From Verrucomicrobiota bacterium (GTDB lineage: Bacteria; Verrucomicrobiota; Verrucomicrobiia; Limisphaerales; JAHEOI01), in the NCBI GenBank assembly GCA_018610125.1, contig JAHEOI010000110.1, positions 1-19,687 on the forward strand: a DNA stretch of 19,687 nt, in the 5' to 3' direction. A program made the translations under genes and the position numbers. Every line of letters starts with the position of its first letter. The stretch's first letter is position 1. Below the pieces are notes generated by a model. The model made no database searches and was not told the origin of the DNA. It worked only from the letters and a program-made list of their open reading frames with translations. Below are positions 7,456 through 16,232 of the stretch, piece by piece.

Positions 7456-8214
7456 TCAAGCGGCTCCGGGGCTTGTGGGTTCCGGCGGATCGAAGCGGTA
7501 GCCGTCTCCATGAACGGTTTGGATCCAACGTGGTCGCTCCGGATTTGGTTCGAGCTTCGAGCGCAGACTATTGATATGGCGGTCAACGGTCCGTGTGACC
7601 AGACGTGAGTGATATCCCCACACCTGACGCAAAAACTGCGCCCGCGAAATGACCATTCGTGGGTTGTCTGCCAGGAGGCGGAGTGCGGAGAATTCCTTGG
7701 CGGTCAAATGGATTGGCCGCCCATCCCGCCAGGCTTGGCGCTCAGCAAAGTCGATCACCACATTGTCCAAGAGGAGCTTGTTGCCGATGGCAAGCTGACC
7801 CTGCGCACGACGGAGAAGGGCTCGGACGCGTGCCAAAAGCTCATCGCGCTTGAATGGTTTGACAAGATAATCGTCGGCGCCGATGTCGAGTCCATGCACT
7901 CGATCGAAGAGGCTCCCTTTGGCGGTTACGACGAGGATCGGGACATGGCAGCCTGCACGGCGTGCCTCGTGGCAGAAGGAGAAGCCATCGAGCTTGGGCA
8001 TCATGATGTCCAGCAAGATCAGGTCGGGCGAGGCTTTGGAAAGCGTCGCCAAACCGCTTACTCCGTTTTGAGCTGTGATGATCTTGTATCCGCGCCGTTT
8101 TAGGCATCGACCTAACACGGTCCTCATCGGCAGCTCATCCTCGACGATCAAGATCGTCTCGGGCTTGGGATTAGGATTAGGATTAGGATTAGGTTGATTG
8201 CCATCGTTGACCAT
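7456..8214 (-). CDS. PhoB/OmpR-family response regulator
   Basis: A 252-aa two-domain transcription factor. The receiver domain spans about residues 20-135: acidic pair E25/D26, phospho-acceptor D69 in LLDIMMPKLDG, switch T98 in VVTAKG and K119 in VKPF. The winged-helix DNA-binding domain spans about 145-240, with the LTAKEFSALRLLADNP and RTVDRHINSLRSKLEPNP signatures and the terminal wing HGDGYRFDPP. Both are complete. An unusual N-terminal tail before the receiver has four Asn-Pro pairs (residues 9-16), encoded by a hexanucleotide repeat. The ATG start at 8214 overlaps the 3' end of the kinase gene by 26 bp, showing translational coupling and a cognate kinase-regulator pair. It is the last gene of the locus. 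A candidate binding site lies upstream of the TPR gene (12349-12367). Target genes cannot be read from the sequence. Confidence 0.95.
   Translation of the reverse strand: MVNDGNQPNPNPNPNPKPETILIVEDELPMRTVLGRCLKRRGYKIITAQNGVSGLATLSKASPDLILLDIMMPKLDGFSFCHEARRAGCHVPILVVTAKGSLFDRVHGLDIGADDYLVKPFKRDELLARVRALLRRAQGQLAIGNKLLLDNVVIDFAERQAWRDGRPIHLTAKEFSALRLLADNPRMVISRAQFLRQVWGYHSRLVTRTVDRHINSLRSKLEPNPERPRWIQTVHGDGYRFDPPEPTSPGAA
8168..8193 (-). repeat. In-frame hexanucleotide repeat, 4.3 copies
   Basis: Four exact copies of GGATTA (plus strand) plus two bases, reading as repeated Asn-Pro codons near the N-terminus of the response regulator and touching the kinase stop codon at 8189-8191. Because the unit is 6 bp, copy-number changes would keep the frame but lengthen the tail and could shift where the kinase stops. 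Confidence 0.8.
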
Positions 8215-10315
8215 CCGGACTCTCTCGTTTTCTCGCTGCCCGATTCATTCGTACTGTAAAGCATGCCCCTTGATTTTCTGCACTGTCGAGCTGAATCACG
8301 CCATGATGAGCGGCCACAATTTTTTGGGTCAGCGCGAGGCCCAATCCGACGCCGGGTGTCTGGCGAACCAGCTCTGATCCCCGACGATAGAATTGGTCGA
8401 AGATTTTGTCATGTTCTTCCGGAGGGATGCCTGGCCCTTGATCCCTGACCCAAAACGAGACGGTCTTCTCGTGCACTTCGACACCGATCGTGACCGACGC
8501 GCCTTCTTCGGAGTGCTTGATGGCGTTGTCTAGCAGGTTGATAAGGACCCGCTGCAATGAAGGAGCATCGGCGTAAATCGGCACCACTTCCTCCGTCAAA
8601 GCGGTTTCCAGCGTCACTTGCTTTTCCGCAGCCTGAATCCGCATCCCCTCGATCGCCTCCCGGATTGATTCATTCAGATCGAGCCAGTCAAATTGATACT
8701 CTTTGCGTCCTTGCTCGTGGCGTGAAAAGTCCAAAACATTCTCGATCAGGGCGGAAAGCCGGCCGCACTCTTTTGAGATCAAGCGATGATAGTCTCGAAT
8801 GGCTTCCTCGTCGTCGAGTTCAAGGGAATGGAGCTCGTCCGACATCAATTGAACCGAAGCGACCGGGGCGCGCATTTCGTGGGAAACACTGGAGACGAAG
8901 TTGCTCTTCATTTGGCTCAGCTCCCGTTGGCGATGAAACGCGCGACGGGCCGAGAGGAAGCCCCCTGATACCGCGATCAGGGCGAATAGGAGCAAACCGG
9001 CGAAACTATATGTCTGAATGCGCTCTTGTTTGTAGAGGAGATCGGGCCGCGCCAGTGTCATCGTGCATTGAACGGCGCCTCTGGCGGCCAAGTTGTCTGC
9101 CAGGAGCTCGGCGCCATCGTTGCCTGACTCTAAAATCTCGCGTCCGGAAACGGTAAGATTGACTCCTATGTAGTTGGGAACCGGGAATGAGGAGGTTGCC
9201 TCATCGACGATTTCTTGAAGGCGGTCTTCGGGCCAAGCAATTAGATGACGCGGACCGTCGTGGTCAGCGGCCGATCGAGGATCGATCCAGTAGGATTTGT
9301 CCGAAACCTCAAGCCACCCGGCCGCGTTTGTTGGTGACGTGCCTGCTTCAATTGCCGATGTGACCGAAGTCATGATCTCTCGGGTCTGCTTATGGTGGCG
9401 TTTGATCTCACGCCATCGGCTAACGGTCTCTTCCAATGCTTGTATGCCTTGGACTGCTTTCGCCACCTCTTGGAAGGTGATATCTGTGAGCGAGCTCGGG
9501 TGGAGCACAGCAAAGCCACAAAGCCAGTTAACAAGCTCCTCGGTTTCGATCGGAATGTCATTGGCTTCAGTTGCCGGCGAGCCTTTTCGGTTCGCTGGCT
9601 CTTGGCCCTGCCTGAAGCTTGTCGTGGTGAGCAGCGATGAATGCCCCGTCTTGACGTCGAGCAGACGCAAAGCGGCATGAAATCGGAGCGGGTAGCCCGA
9701 TTCGCCAACCGATTCCCCGCCATTTCGGTAGAGCCGCGTCCAGAGCCGGATTGCAAAATTGCGTTTGCCTGCTGTCCAAGCCATGGAGGCGATCCGCTTC
9801 GTTGCAATGTCACGATGACGTTTGGGGAGATCACTTTGCCGGGCGCGTTCCCATAGGCCTGTCGGATCGATTGGGTCGGTTGAAGCAGCGGCCGGCTCTT
9901 CAAGCGATCGCCATAGCTCTTGGGCGTGCGGAGGCAATCGAAGCGCCTCCACGGGCGAAGGCAGGGGAAGTCCTACCTTCGCCGGGGGATAGACAATTTT
10001 ACCGGATGTATCGAGGAACGCGATGAAGGCGCCCTTGTCCGTCTTCACTCTACTGGCCGGGTCTTGAGCGGGTGAGCGGAAATTCATGGTTCCGTTTTTC
10101 GGCGTCGATGGCAGATTCGCCGGCTCCAATCGGAGAGCCTTCGCGAGGCGTTCCGTCAACTGCGTGCTCCGCTTTCCGGCCAGTTCCCGCGCATCATGCA
10201 ATGCGAGCACGCGCTGCTGTCGGAGAGACCAAAGCCCAAATCCGGCCAATAAAAAGGCCGGCAGCAAGATCAAGATCCCCTGCCAGAAGAATTTGGGCTG
10301 TTTCGGTGTGACCAT
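8189..10315 (-). CDS. Membrane sensor histidine kinase
   Basis: A 708-aa kinase. TM1 is at residues about 13-30 and TM2 about 436-455; between them lies a large extracytoplasmic sensor of roughly 400 residues that I cannot assign to a known sensor fold. The cytoplasmic part follows: dimerisation/phosphorylation domain with H479 in SSVSHEMRAPVASV, then the HATPase domain with N-box NLLDNAIKH (N593/N597), G1 DQGPGIPP (D625), F-box IFDQFYRR and G2 GVGLGLAL (655-662). All catalytic motifs are present. No HAMP domain is evident; the link from TM2 to the H-box is short. ATG 10315 lies 9 bp after the TPR-protein stop, and the 3' end overlaps the response regulator, so the three genes are likely co-transcribed. 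Possible tuning by the secreted TPR protein next to it is inference. Confidence 0.93.
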   Translation of the reverse strand: MVTPKQPKFFWQGILILLPAFLLAGFGLWSLRQQRVLALHDARELAGKRSTQLTERLAKALRLEPANLPSTPKNGTMNFRSPAQDPASRVKTDKGAFIAFLDTSGKIVYPPAKVGLPLPSPVEALRLPPHAQELWRSLEEPAAASTDPIDPTGLWERARQSDLPKRHRDIATKRIASMAWTAGKRNFAIRLWTRLYRNGGESVGESGYPLRFHAALRLLDVKTGHSSLLTTTSFRQGQEPANRKGSPATEANDIPIETEELVNWLCGFAVLHPSSLTDITFQEVAKAVQGIQALEETVSRWREIKRHHKQTREIMTSVTSAIEAGTSPTNAAGWLEVSDKSYWIDPRSAADHDGPRHLIAWPEDRLQEIVDEATSSFPVPNYIGVNLTVSGREILESGNDGAELLADNLAARGAVQCTMTLARPDLLYKQERIQTYSFAGLLLFALIAVSGGFLSARRAFHRQRELSQMKSNFVSSVSHEMRAPVASVQLMSDELHSLELDDEEAIRDYHRLISKECGRLSALIENVLDFSRHEQGRKEYQFDWLDLNESIREAIEGMRIQAAEKQVTLETALTEEVVPIYADAPSLQRVLINLLDNAIKHSEEGASVTIGVEVHEKTVSFWVRDQGPGIPPEEHDKIFDQFYRRGSELVRQTPGVGLGLALTQKIVAAHHGVIQLDSAENQGACFTVRMNRAARKRESPDGQRWQST

Positions 10316-10324
10316 CGGCTATTT

Positions 10325-12283
10325 CTAATCAGTGCCTTCCTCGAAGGACAAGAGCATAATCCCTTCGCCTGAATCGAAGCCGGTATTCCATAGCTTAGCC
10401 GAGATTCCGAGCTGCGAGAACATCTCATGAAGGGCGACGACGCTTTGGAACGGCATCGATTTCTGAAGGCCCAACCGTACGACCGGCTCGGTGTAGAGCT
10501 CTTTGATCTTTTTGAGCTCGTCGGTCAGAATGGTTGTTATCCCAGCCATTGAGTCGTTGCTATTCGAAACGTTGTGCGTCGTCACGTGCCCGTCGGCATA
10601 GGCGACGTGCGCTGCGTCTGACGAGGGAGGGATTCCGACAAGGACGGCGATTTCAGCTTTGTCAGGGATGCCAGACATCGTGTTTGTCGGTCGAATATAG
10701 ACGACTCCTCCTGACTTCTTTGAGCCGGGACTACTGAAAAGTTGGATCACCTTTTCGAATCGCTTTCTGTCACCCAGGTATTCGGTGATCTTCCCTAAAT
10801 TGGGCGGAAGCCTTCCTTCTGCATTGGCCGCGTAAGTCTGAATTCCCTTTGCCAAATGCTTGAGAGCGTCCTCAGGGGTTTCTGGCAATAAGGTCCGTGG
10901 AATTTCGGTTGGATCCGGCCGTTCGGGTGTCGACTCTTCGTCGAGATTCTTCAAATGAATCGTTACGGCCGCATAGGGATCAGCCTCATTCTTAACCTTT
11001 ATTTCTCGGGCTACCCTGCGAAGCATTTCAGTAAGGGATCTCGCTTCATCAGATAGCCCTTTCCGATCGGAATCAACAAGCAGCCTCGAAGCAAGAATCA
11101 TCGTGGCACGTTGCTGCGACTTTTTTGCCGCATAAGGATCCAACGCACTCCTCAAGACCTGGAGGAAGCCTTGGTCGACCTTAGACACATGGCCGTTGGC
11201 GTAGCCTACGAGCACGACTGCCGGATCGAGATCAAGCCGAGCGACGAGGAGCGCCGTGTCCGCAGGCGATTCTATCTCGCTCATCTTCCGTGGATGCGGG
11301 AAGTAGATGAGACGCCCATTTTCGTTGATCCGCCGGCAGATCTCCGGAAGTCGCGTTTTGCCCAATTTCGAATCGATGGCCTTCAAACGCTTGGGCAACG
11401 CCCCGCCATGGTTAGAGGCGTGGATGCGTATGCCCAATTGGATCTGCTTCAGCCCATTGAGGTTCTTGATGACCCTGGCCTTTCGTCGATCGCCAGATAA
11501 GAGTGCGTCCCGCAGAATCGATTCAGCGCGTCGGATCAGCGCCTGCTCGTGCTCTTTGAGCAGGTCCGGGTTAGCCCAATAGGGCTCGAGCACTTGTTTG
11601 AGCTCGTTCCTCTTGTCCGGGGCTAACTCGCCTTCGGCAATGTCAAACTCCCGGTTTCCATCCTCATCGAATCCCCGGACATGGAGGTTGTCCCCGATTT
11701 TCGCCACGATGATCAACCGTCTTCCTTGATCCGGAATCTGGGCCTCGCGATCAACGGACATCAAACGGAGATTGAGCTGATCGGATTCCGATGACATGCC
11801 GGGGCGGCGTTCCGATCTTGGAGACGAGTCGACGGATTTGGGGCCCGGCTTGGAAGCCCTTTCCGGAAACAGGCGTCGATGCGCAATTCGGGCCAGATCA
11901 AATTGGTCCGGGAACTCCCGCAAGAGACGAGCGTAGAGGACCTTGGCGTCGTCGGTCTTCCCCTGTTCGCGATAGGCCTCGGCAAGGCGAAAAATCGCCT
12001 GGGCCACGTGGGGACGTTGTCGATCGAATTGCTCGATCGTGCGTTGATAGGTCTCGATGGCCTCCTCGGTGCGTCCCCGCTCTTCGGCAAGAATTCCTTG
12101 GGCGACTCCCTTTTCCGCTTCGAAGATTGGGGCAGCGGTCGGGGGCTTGGGTTGCGATACCCCGCCTGAGCGCCGATTGGTACCTGCGCCGGCCTCCGAC
12201 GATTTCTGCGCCACTAGCGACACCGTCGAGCCGACCAGCGTCAGTACGATCCAGCCGACCAATATCGTCATATTTTTGATCAT
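10325..12283 (-). CDS. Secreted TPR protein with two pseudopilin-like units
   Basis: A 652-aa protein. The start is ATG 12283 because AAAGGA stands 8-9 bp upstream; an 11-codon upstream extension is possible but lacks such a site. Residues 1-25 form a signal peptide (cleavage near VSLVA-Q). Two tetratricopeptide-like helix pairs span about 52-125 (GRTEEAIETYQ, GKTDDAKVLYARLLREFPD). Two units resembling the soluble part of DUF1559/'H-X9-DG' pseudopilins follow: NGLKQIQLGIRIHASNHGG (about 276-294) ending at VGYANGHV (359-366), and ALKHLAKGIQTYAANAEGR (about 473-491) ending at VAYADGHV (560-567). The N-terminal prepilin methylation site of true pseudopilins is absent. It lies 156 bp downstream of the M56 gene with its own candidate regulatory repeat, and 9 bp before the kinase. 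An exported partner or sensor accessory of the kinase is plausible but unproven. Confidence 0.8.
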   Translation of the reverse strand: MIKNMTILVGWIVLTLVGSTVSLVAQKSSEAGAGTNRRSGGVSQPKPPTAAPIFEAEKGVAQGILAEERGRTEEAIETYQRTIEQFDRQRPHVAQAIFRLAEAYREQGKTDDAKVLYARLLREFPDQFDLARIAHRRLFPERASKPGPKSVDSSPRSERRPGMSSESDQLNLRLMSVDREAQIPDQGRRLIIVAKIGDNLHVRGFDEDGNREFDIAEGELAPDKRNELKQVLEPYWANPDLLKEHEQALIRRAESILRDALLSGDRRKARVIKNLNGLKQIQLGIRIHASNHGGALPKRLKAIDSKLGKTRLPEICRRINENGRLIYFPHPRKMSEIESPADTALLVARLDLDPAVVLVGYANGHVSKVDQGFLQVLRSALDPYAAKKSQQRATMILASRLLVDSDRKGLSDEARSLTEMLRRVAREIKVKNEADPYAAVTIHLKNLDEESTPERPDPTEIPRTLLPETPEDALKHLAKGIQTYAANAEGRLPPNLGKITEYLGDRKRFEKVIQLFSSPGSKKSGGVVYIRPTNTMSGIPDKAEIAVLVGIPPSSDAAHVAYADGHVTTHNVSNSNDSMAGITTILTDELKKIKELYTEPVVRLGLQKSMPFQSVVALHEMFSQLGISAKLWNTGFDSGEGIMLLSFEEGTD

Positions 12284-12348
12284 GATGCGTTCCTTTCGTT
12301 GAATGTGGCTTAACACGAGCAGCTTTGCACGTATCGTCCGAGGGCGGG

Positions 12349-12367
12349 TGTAACGTTTTTGTAACGT
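12349..12367 (-). promoter_or_regulatory. Direct repeat with PhoB-box spacing
   Basis: TGTAACG-TTTT-TGTAACG: two identical 7-mers (8-mers with the following T) spaced 11 bp start to start. This 7+4+7 layout is the known arrangement for PhoB/OmpR-type regulators, which bind tandem half-sites one helical turn apart. It lies 66-84 bp upstream of the TPR gene start, in the only sizeable gap of the locus. A clear -10 element at the expected distance is not evident, so promoter activity is inference. Confidence 0.5.
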
Positions 12368-12439
12368 CCTGAGCCGATTCTGGCTTGGTACCTATTGAGG
12401 CTTAGAGCGCCTACGGGAAATCCCTATTGCAAAGGGGGT

Positions 12440-15400
12440 TCAGTCGCCCCCTGTCTTGATGTCGGCAAGCGTCTCGGTAATTCTCTTCCGCTCCCACGGA
12501 GCACCGGTTTGGCGCTTGAAGTCTTCAAGCAGTGGCACAAACGGTCTCGCCGGAGGCCCAATCTGCTTCAACAAATAAATGATCGCCCCTTGGTCATCGC
12601 GATTTCGGAGGATATCGGCAACCCTTTCGAAGGTTTCGCTGCTAGAATCAACTCGCCAAATAGCCAGAGCCATTTTGTATCGGTCCCGCGGATCGGCCTT
12701 TTTGATCATTCTTTCGAGCTTTGGGAGCGCCTTTTCGGCGAGCTTTCCTTTCGTCCCGACTATCGCCAACGCTCGGGCCGCGTTGTTCCGGACCCTTTCC
12801 TTCTCGTCGCCCAAGGCATCCACCAACCTTCTGACGGCCTTGCAGGAAGAGATGTTCGCTCTACCGATTGTTTGAACAGCCGTAGCCCGCACGCTTGCAT
12901 TTGAATGTTCCGCCATTTTCACGAGAGCCTTATGGAGTTGCCCTCTCTCAATCTCGAGCCCGCTCAATCGTCCGATCGCGCTTACCTGAACGTCGGCATC
13001 CGAGTGCCTCATCATTTCAAGAAAGAGTGTCTTGGCGGTTTGATTCGATCCATCGATTTCAAACAGCGAGACCGCCGCGGCGAGGGCAATTTCCGGCGAG
13101 GCCTCTTTCGCGATGGCTTCCAAATCACGAATCGTTGCCCGTGCCTCTTCTCCAAGCTCGCCAAGCGTTCGGATCGCAACCTTCCGTGCCTCCAGATTTG
13201 AGCTTGAGCGCGCAATTTCCTTGATTCCCTTTAAAGATTTCTCCGTAGGCACTCCGAGCGCGACGATTGCCTCGCGGGTGTTACTCCGAATGGCCTCGTT
13301 GTGGGCCTTAAGCAAAGGGATGAGCTTGGGAACGACGCGCTCCGGATTCGCCGGCATCTTTCCCAATACCTTGACCGCCTCTTCTTTGACCCAGGTGTCC
13401 GAGTCATTAAGCAAACCAAGAAGTTTGCTGACAATGGGTCGACTCTTTGGCGCGTATTCACCGAGGGCCCTGGCGGCATATTGGCGAAGATGGGAATCCT
13501 TCGCCTCCAACGCCTTAACCAGCCTTGGAACAACCGTCTCCGGTTGCGCTCCGATTTCTCCAAGGGCACGCGCCGCTGTCCCAGGAATATACTTCGACGG
13601 ATCGTCCAAAAGTGCAAGCAGCTCATCCGTCGCCTCTTTGGCGGGTCGGCCAACTTGCCGGAGCGCATTCGCCGCCGATCGACGCACTTTGGGAGAAGAA
13701 TCATCCAAGGCCTTCGTCAAAGCCGGCACTGCCTCCTCGGCCAGAACACCCAATTCTCTCAGAGCCTCCGCCGCATTCCAGCGGGTGGTACGATTCTCGC
13801 TGTTTAACTCTTTGATCAGCTCCGGGATATCTTCTTTCGTCGGCTCTGTCCACTTCTGCGAAAACCAGTCGGGCTGCGCGATAAATTCGAACTCTCGGGC
13901 TTTGTAAACCGCCACAGTCAAGTCAAGACGCTGCGGCATCGCAAGCTCCCCTTCATCAGGCTCGAACCATGTAAGCCCCTTCTGACTATTATACACTTTT
14001 CGAGTCAACGGCACCGTCTCGCCCGACTCGTTCTTGGCACTTACGATCGTTACTTGATATCCGCCGTTCTCGGCCGGTGGCGTGCTATGAACCCGCAAAG
14101 GAGATTTTGTATGCTTATTAAGCTTCGTGCGCAGCTCAAGTGACACATTACCCACTTTCCTTGTGACCACCGAGGTATCGTTAGTGCTCAAGCGGAAATC
14201 GGAAATGCGAGTGAGAGACTCTTCAGCAACGCTTGCACCTGGACCCGCCCGGAAGCTAACCCGGATCTTCCATGGCTCACTTGGTCCTATTAGGCCGGCA
14301 ACGATGCAGCCTTGCTCGTTGTTCACATTGTCTTGCACGACACCGTTCCAGTCCTCGGGATGGCGATTGCCGGTGGCATCAATAGCTGAAATGGGATTTG
14401 GATGCCAAGTGGTTGTCGGCTCTCCATTGACGTAGACTTCGACTCCGATCCGTGTCTCATACGAACTTTCGTTCATCCCGGGGTAACTGTACGATGGATG
14501 GTCGCCCGTCTTAAGGTCGGTCAATTTGACGGTAACCCCGTCACGACTCTTGGCAATCGGCAACGGCTTTGGCTCCCACTGGGGATAATCCTTTCGCTTC
14601 GGGTTCGGCACCGAAAACCGTGCCACCTCTTCCCACTCCGTTCCTCGTTGCGTCTCTAGGCGGCACTTGATCTTCTCACCCCGCCTCGGAAACCTTTCGA
14701 GCTCCCAGGCCAGAATCGCTCGCTCTTTAAGCTTGTCGATCGGATGGACTTGCGCAGTGGAGAACGGGCGTCCGCCCGGCCCGATCGTCACCAATTGATA
14801 CTGACTTTCGTATGAGGAAATCGAGCCGTCGAATCCATGATGCTTGATCCATAAGACAACCGAGCTCTCTTTTGGACGAAAGATGGCTTTGCGTCCATGC
14901 GAATCCCTGAATTGCCTATACGTCAATTCCTCGCCGTCACCTTGTTGCGTATCCAGGAAATAGGCCGGAACGACCGAATAAGTGAACTTCTCCCACGAAC
15001 TGCCATAGACAAAGCGCTGGTCTGTTCCCGAGGTAATCTTGGCAATCGCGACCTTCGACCCATCCTCTAGTTGAATGGTCTTCCCTGAGCTCTCCGCATC
15101 GGTCAATGCAATTGCGCCGACGAAAAGGAGGACTAATCCCCCAAGTATGGGCCACTTTCGCTTGGGTCGATAACTCGCAACCAGTTCAATCCTCCTCCTA
15201 AGTTGGCTTTTGTCCTCGAGAACACCAACCACTCCCAAAACCGAAGAGGCACGGCGAAACCGTTCCAAGACCTTGATCAACGTATCCCCGTAGCTGACAC
15301 GCTCGTCCTCGTTACTCCGTGCCAACGCCATGCGATCGCAAGCCAATTCTCGTTCCAGTCGCATCCGGGACACAGTCAGCCAAACGGCCGGATTAAACCA

Positions 15401-16231
15401 GTGCAGCACCTTAGAAGCCACCATAGCCGCATCCACCCAGGTGTCTCGTCGTTTGAGATGCGCCAGCTCGTGCAGGAAGACATACTCAAGCTCGCCAGGG
15501 CTGAACTCCCGCACGACATGCCGAGGCAGCAAAAGCCGACGCCGCCACAGTCCATAGACCGCCGGACTTTGAACAAGATCCGTCTCCACCAATTCGGGCG
15601 GTCTCACCCCCATTCGCACCCCACAGGCTTTGAGGCTGCTCAAAACCTGTGGGGTTGTCACCGTTCTCGCATTCCGGCGCAGCAGCACGACCAGCCGAAA
15701 ATTGCCAATGACGACGGATAACGCCAAGGCCGTCGCGCCGGCCAGCCACAGCCCCATCACGAAATCGTAAAAGCTTACGCTCGAAAGAACCGGCTTCCCC
15801 TCCTCTTGCGATCTCCCCGTGGCCATACGAGGCTCACTCGATGCTTTGGCCGCAACAGGCGTCTCTTCGGCGCTTCCGGGGCTCGGATCGGGCACTGCAA
15901 GCCCTGTCTCTTGCGTCCCTGAGTCCGATTGCTCTTGCTCAGTGCTTCGTGTGCCTGCCCGCCGATTGAGGCGCTCATTTCGCTGAAACTGGGACTCCGG
16001 AACGCCCGCAAGATGTCTCAAATTGTAGACACTGAATGCGCTCTCCGGAAAAGCAGGGATAAGCAACCGCAAAATCACCAACAGCCACAGCCCATAACGC
16101 CACTCAGCCGTAAGCCACTTTCGCAACAGGCATTGCACCCCCAAAACCAATACCGCCAGAAACGCGGCTTGCCAGCTCGCCTCCAAAACCCAATCGAATA
16201 CCCCATGTCCCACTTCCAGCACCGCATCCAT
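12440..16231 (-). CDS. BlaR1-type M56 zinc metalloprotease with C-terminal HEAT repeats
   Basis: A 1263-aa membrane protein. Predicted TM helices are at about 17-37, 44-62, 155-177 and 359-377, as in BlaR1. The third cytoplasmic loop carries the M56 zinc motif HELAH (H254, E255, H258) and the downstream RERELACDR block with the likely third ligand (E293/E295). In known BlaR1/MecR1 this loop cleaves the BlaI repressor when the outer sensor is engaged. The usual C-terminal penicillin-binding sensor is absent. Instead, about 380-790 is a beta-rich region with no family I recognise, and about 795-1255 holds roughly 13 HEAT repeats of 33 residues (for example VPALTKALDDSSPKVRRSAA), a protein-binding solenoid. 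By BlaR1 topology both would be extracytoplasmic. The loop between TM2 and TM3 is long and low in complexity. ATG 16231 begins 1 bp after the BlaI stop, so the two are translationally coupled. Family and protease motifs are certain; the ligand is unknown. Confidence 0.92.
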   Translation of the reverse strand: MDAVLEVGHGVFDWVLEASWQAAFLAVLVLGVQCLLRKWLTAEWRYGLWLLVILRLLIPAFPESAFSVYNLRHLAGVPESQFQRNERLNRRAGTRSTEQEQSDSGTQETGLAVPDPSPGSAEETPVAAKASSEPRMATGRSQEEGKPVLSSVSFYDFVMGLWLAGATALALSVVIGNFRLVVLLRRNARTVTTPQVLSSLKACGVRMGVRPPELVETDLVQSPAVYGLWRRRLLLPRHVVREFSPGELEYVFLHELAHLKRRDTWVDAAMVASKVLHWFNPAVWLTVSRMRLERELACDRMALARSNEDERVSYGDTLIKVLERFRRASSVLGVVGVLEDKSQLRRRIELVASYRPKRKWPILGGLVLLFVGAIALTDAESSGKTIQLEDGSKVAIAKITSGTDQRFVYGSSWEKFTYSVVPAYFLDTQQGDGEELTYRQFRDSHGRKAIFRPKESSVVLWIKHHGFDGSISSYESQYQLVTIGPGGRPFSTAQVHPIDKLKERAILAWELERFPRRGEKIKCRLETQRGTEWEEVARFSVPNPKRKDYPQWEPKPLPIAKSRDGVTVKLTDLKTGDHPSYSYPGMNESSYETRIGVEVYVNGEPTTTWHPNPISAIDATGNRHPEDWNGVVQDNVNNEQGCIVAGLIGPSEPWKIRVSFRAGPGASVAEESLTRISDFRLSTNDTSVVTRKVGNVSLELRTKLNKHTKSPLRVHSTPPAENGGYQVTIVSAKNESGETVPLTRKVYNSQKGLTWFEPDEGELAMPQRLDLTVAVYKAREFEFIAQPDWFSQKWTEPTKEDIPELIKELNSENRTTRWNAAEALRELGVLAEEAVPALTKALDDSSPKVRRSAANALRQVGRPAKEATDELLALLDDPSKYIPGTAARALGEIGAQPETVVPRLVKALEAKDSHLRQYAARALGEYAPKSRPIVSKLLGLLNDSDTWVKEEAVKVLGKMPANPERVVPKLIPLLKAHNEAIRSNTREAIVALGVPTEKSLKGIKEIARSSSNLEARKVAIRTLGELGEEARATIRDLEAIAKEASPEIALAAAVSLFEIDGSNQTAKTLFLEMMRHSDADVQVSAIGRLSGLEIERGQLHKALVKMAEHSNASVRATAVQTIGRANISSCKAVRRLVDALGDEKERVRNNAARALAIVGTKGKLAEKALPKLERMIKKADPRDRYKMALAIWRVDSSSETFERVADILRNRDDQGAIIYLLKQIGPPARPFVPLLEDFKRQTGAPWERKRITETLADIKTGGD

Positions 16232-16232
16232 G

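Noticed and set aside
6955..7608. 217-codon plus-strand frame
   Set aside because: Low-quality composition, no domain, and its 3' part is antisense to the response regulator.
8168..8193. Telomere-like or CRISPR-like tandem repeat
   Set aside because: Only four 6-bp units with no spacers, inside a coding frame; it is a short microsatellite. No CRISPR array was seen anywhere in the window.
13113..13907. 264-codon plus-strand frame
   Set aside because: Antisense to the HEAT repeats; Ser/Ala/Arg-rich shadow of a repetitive gene.
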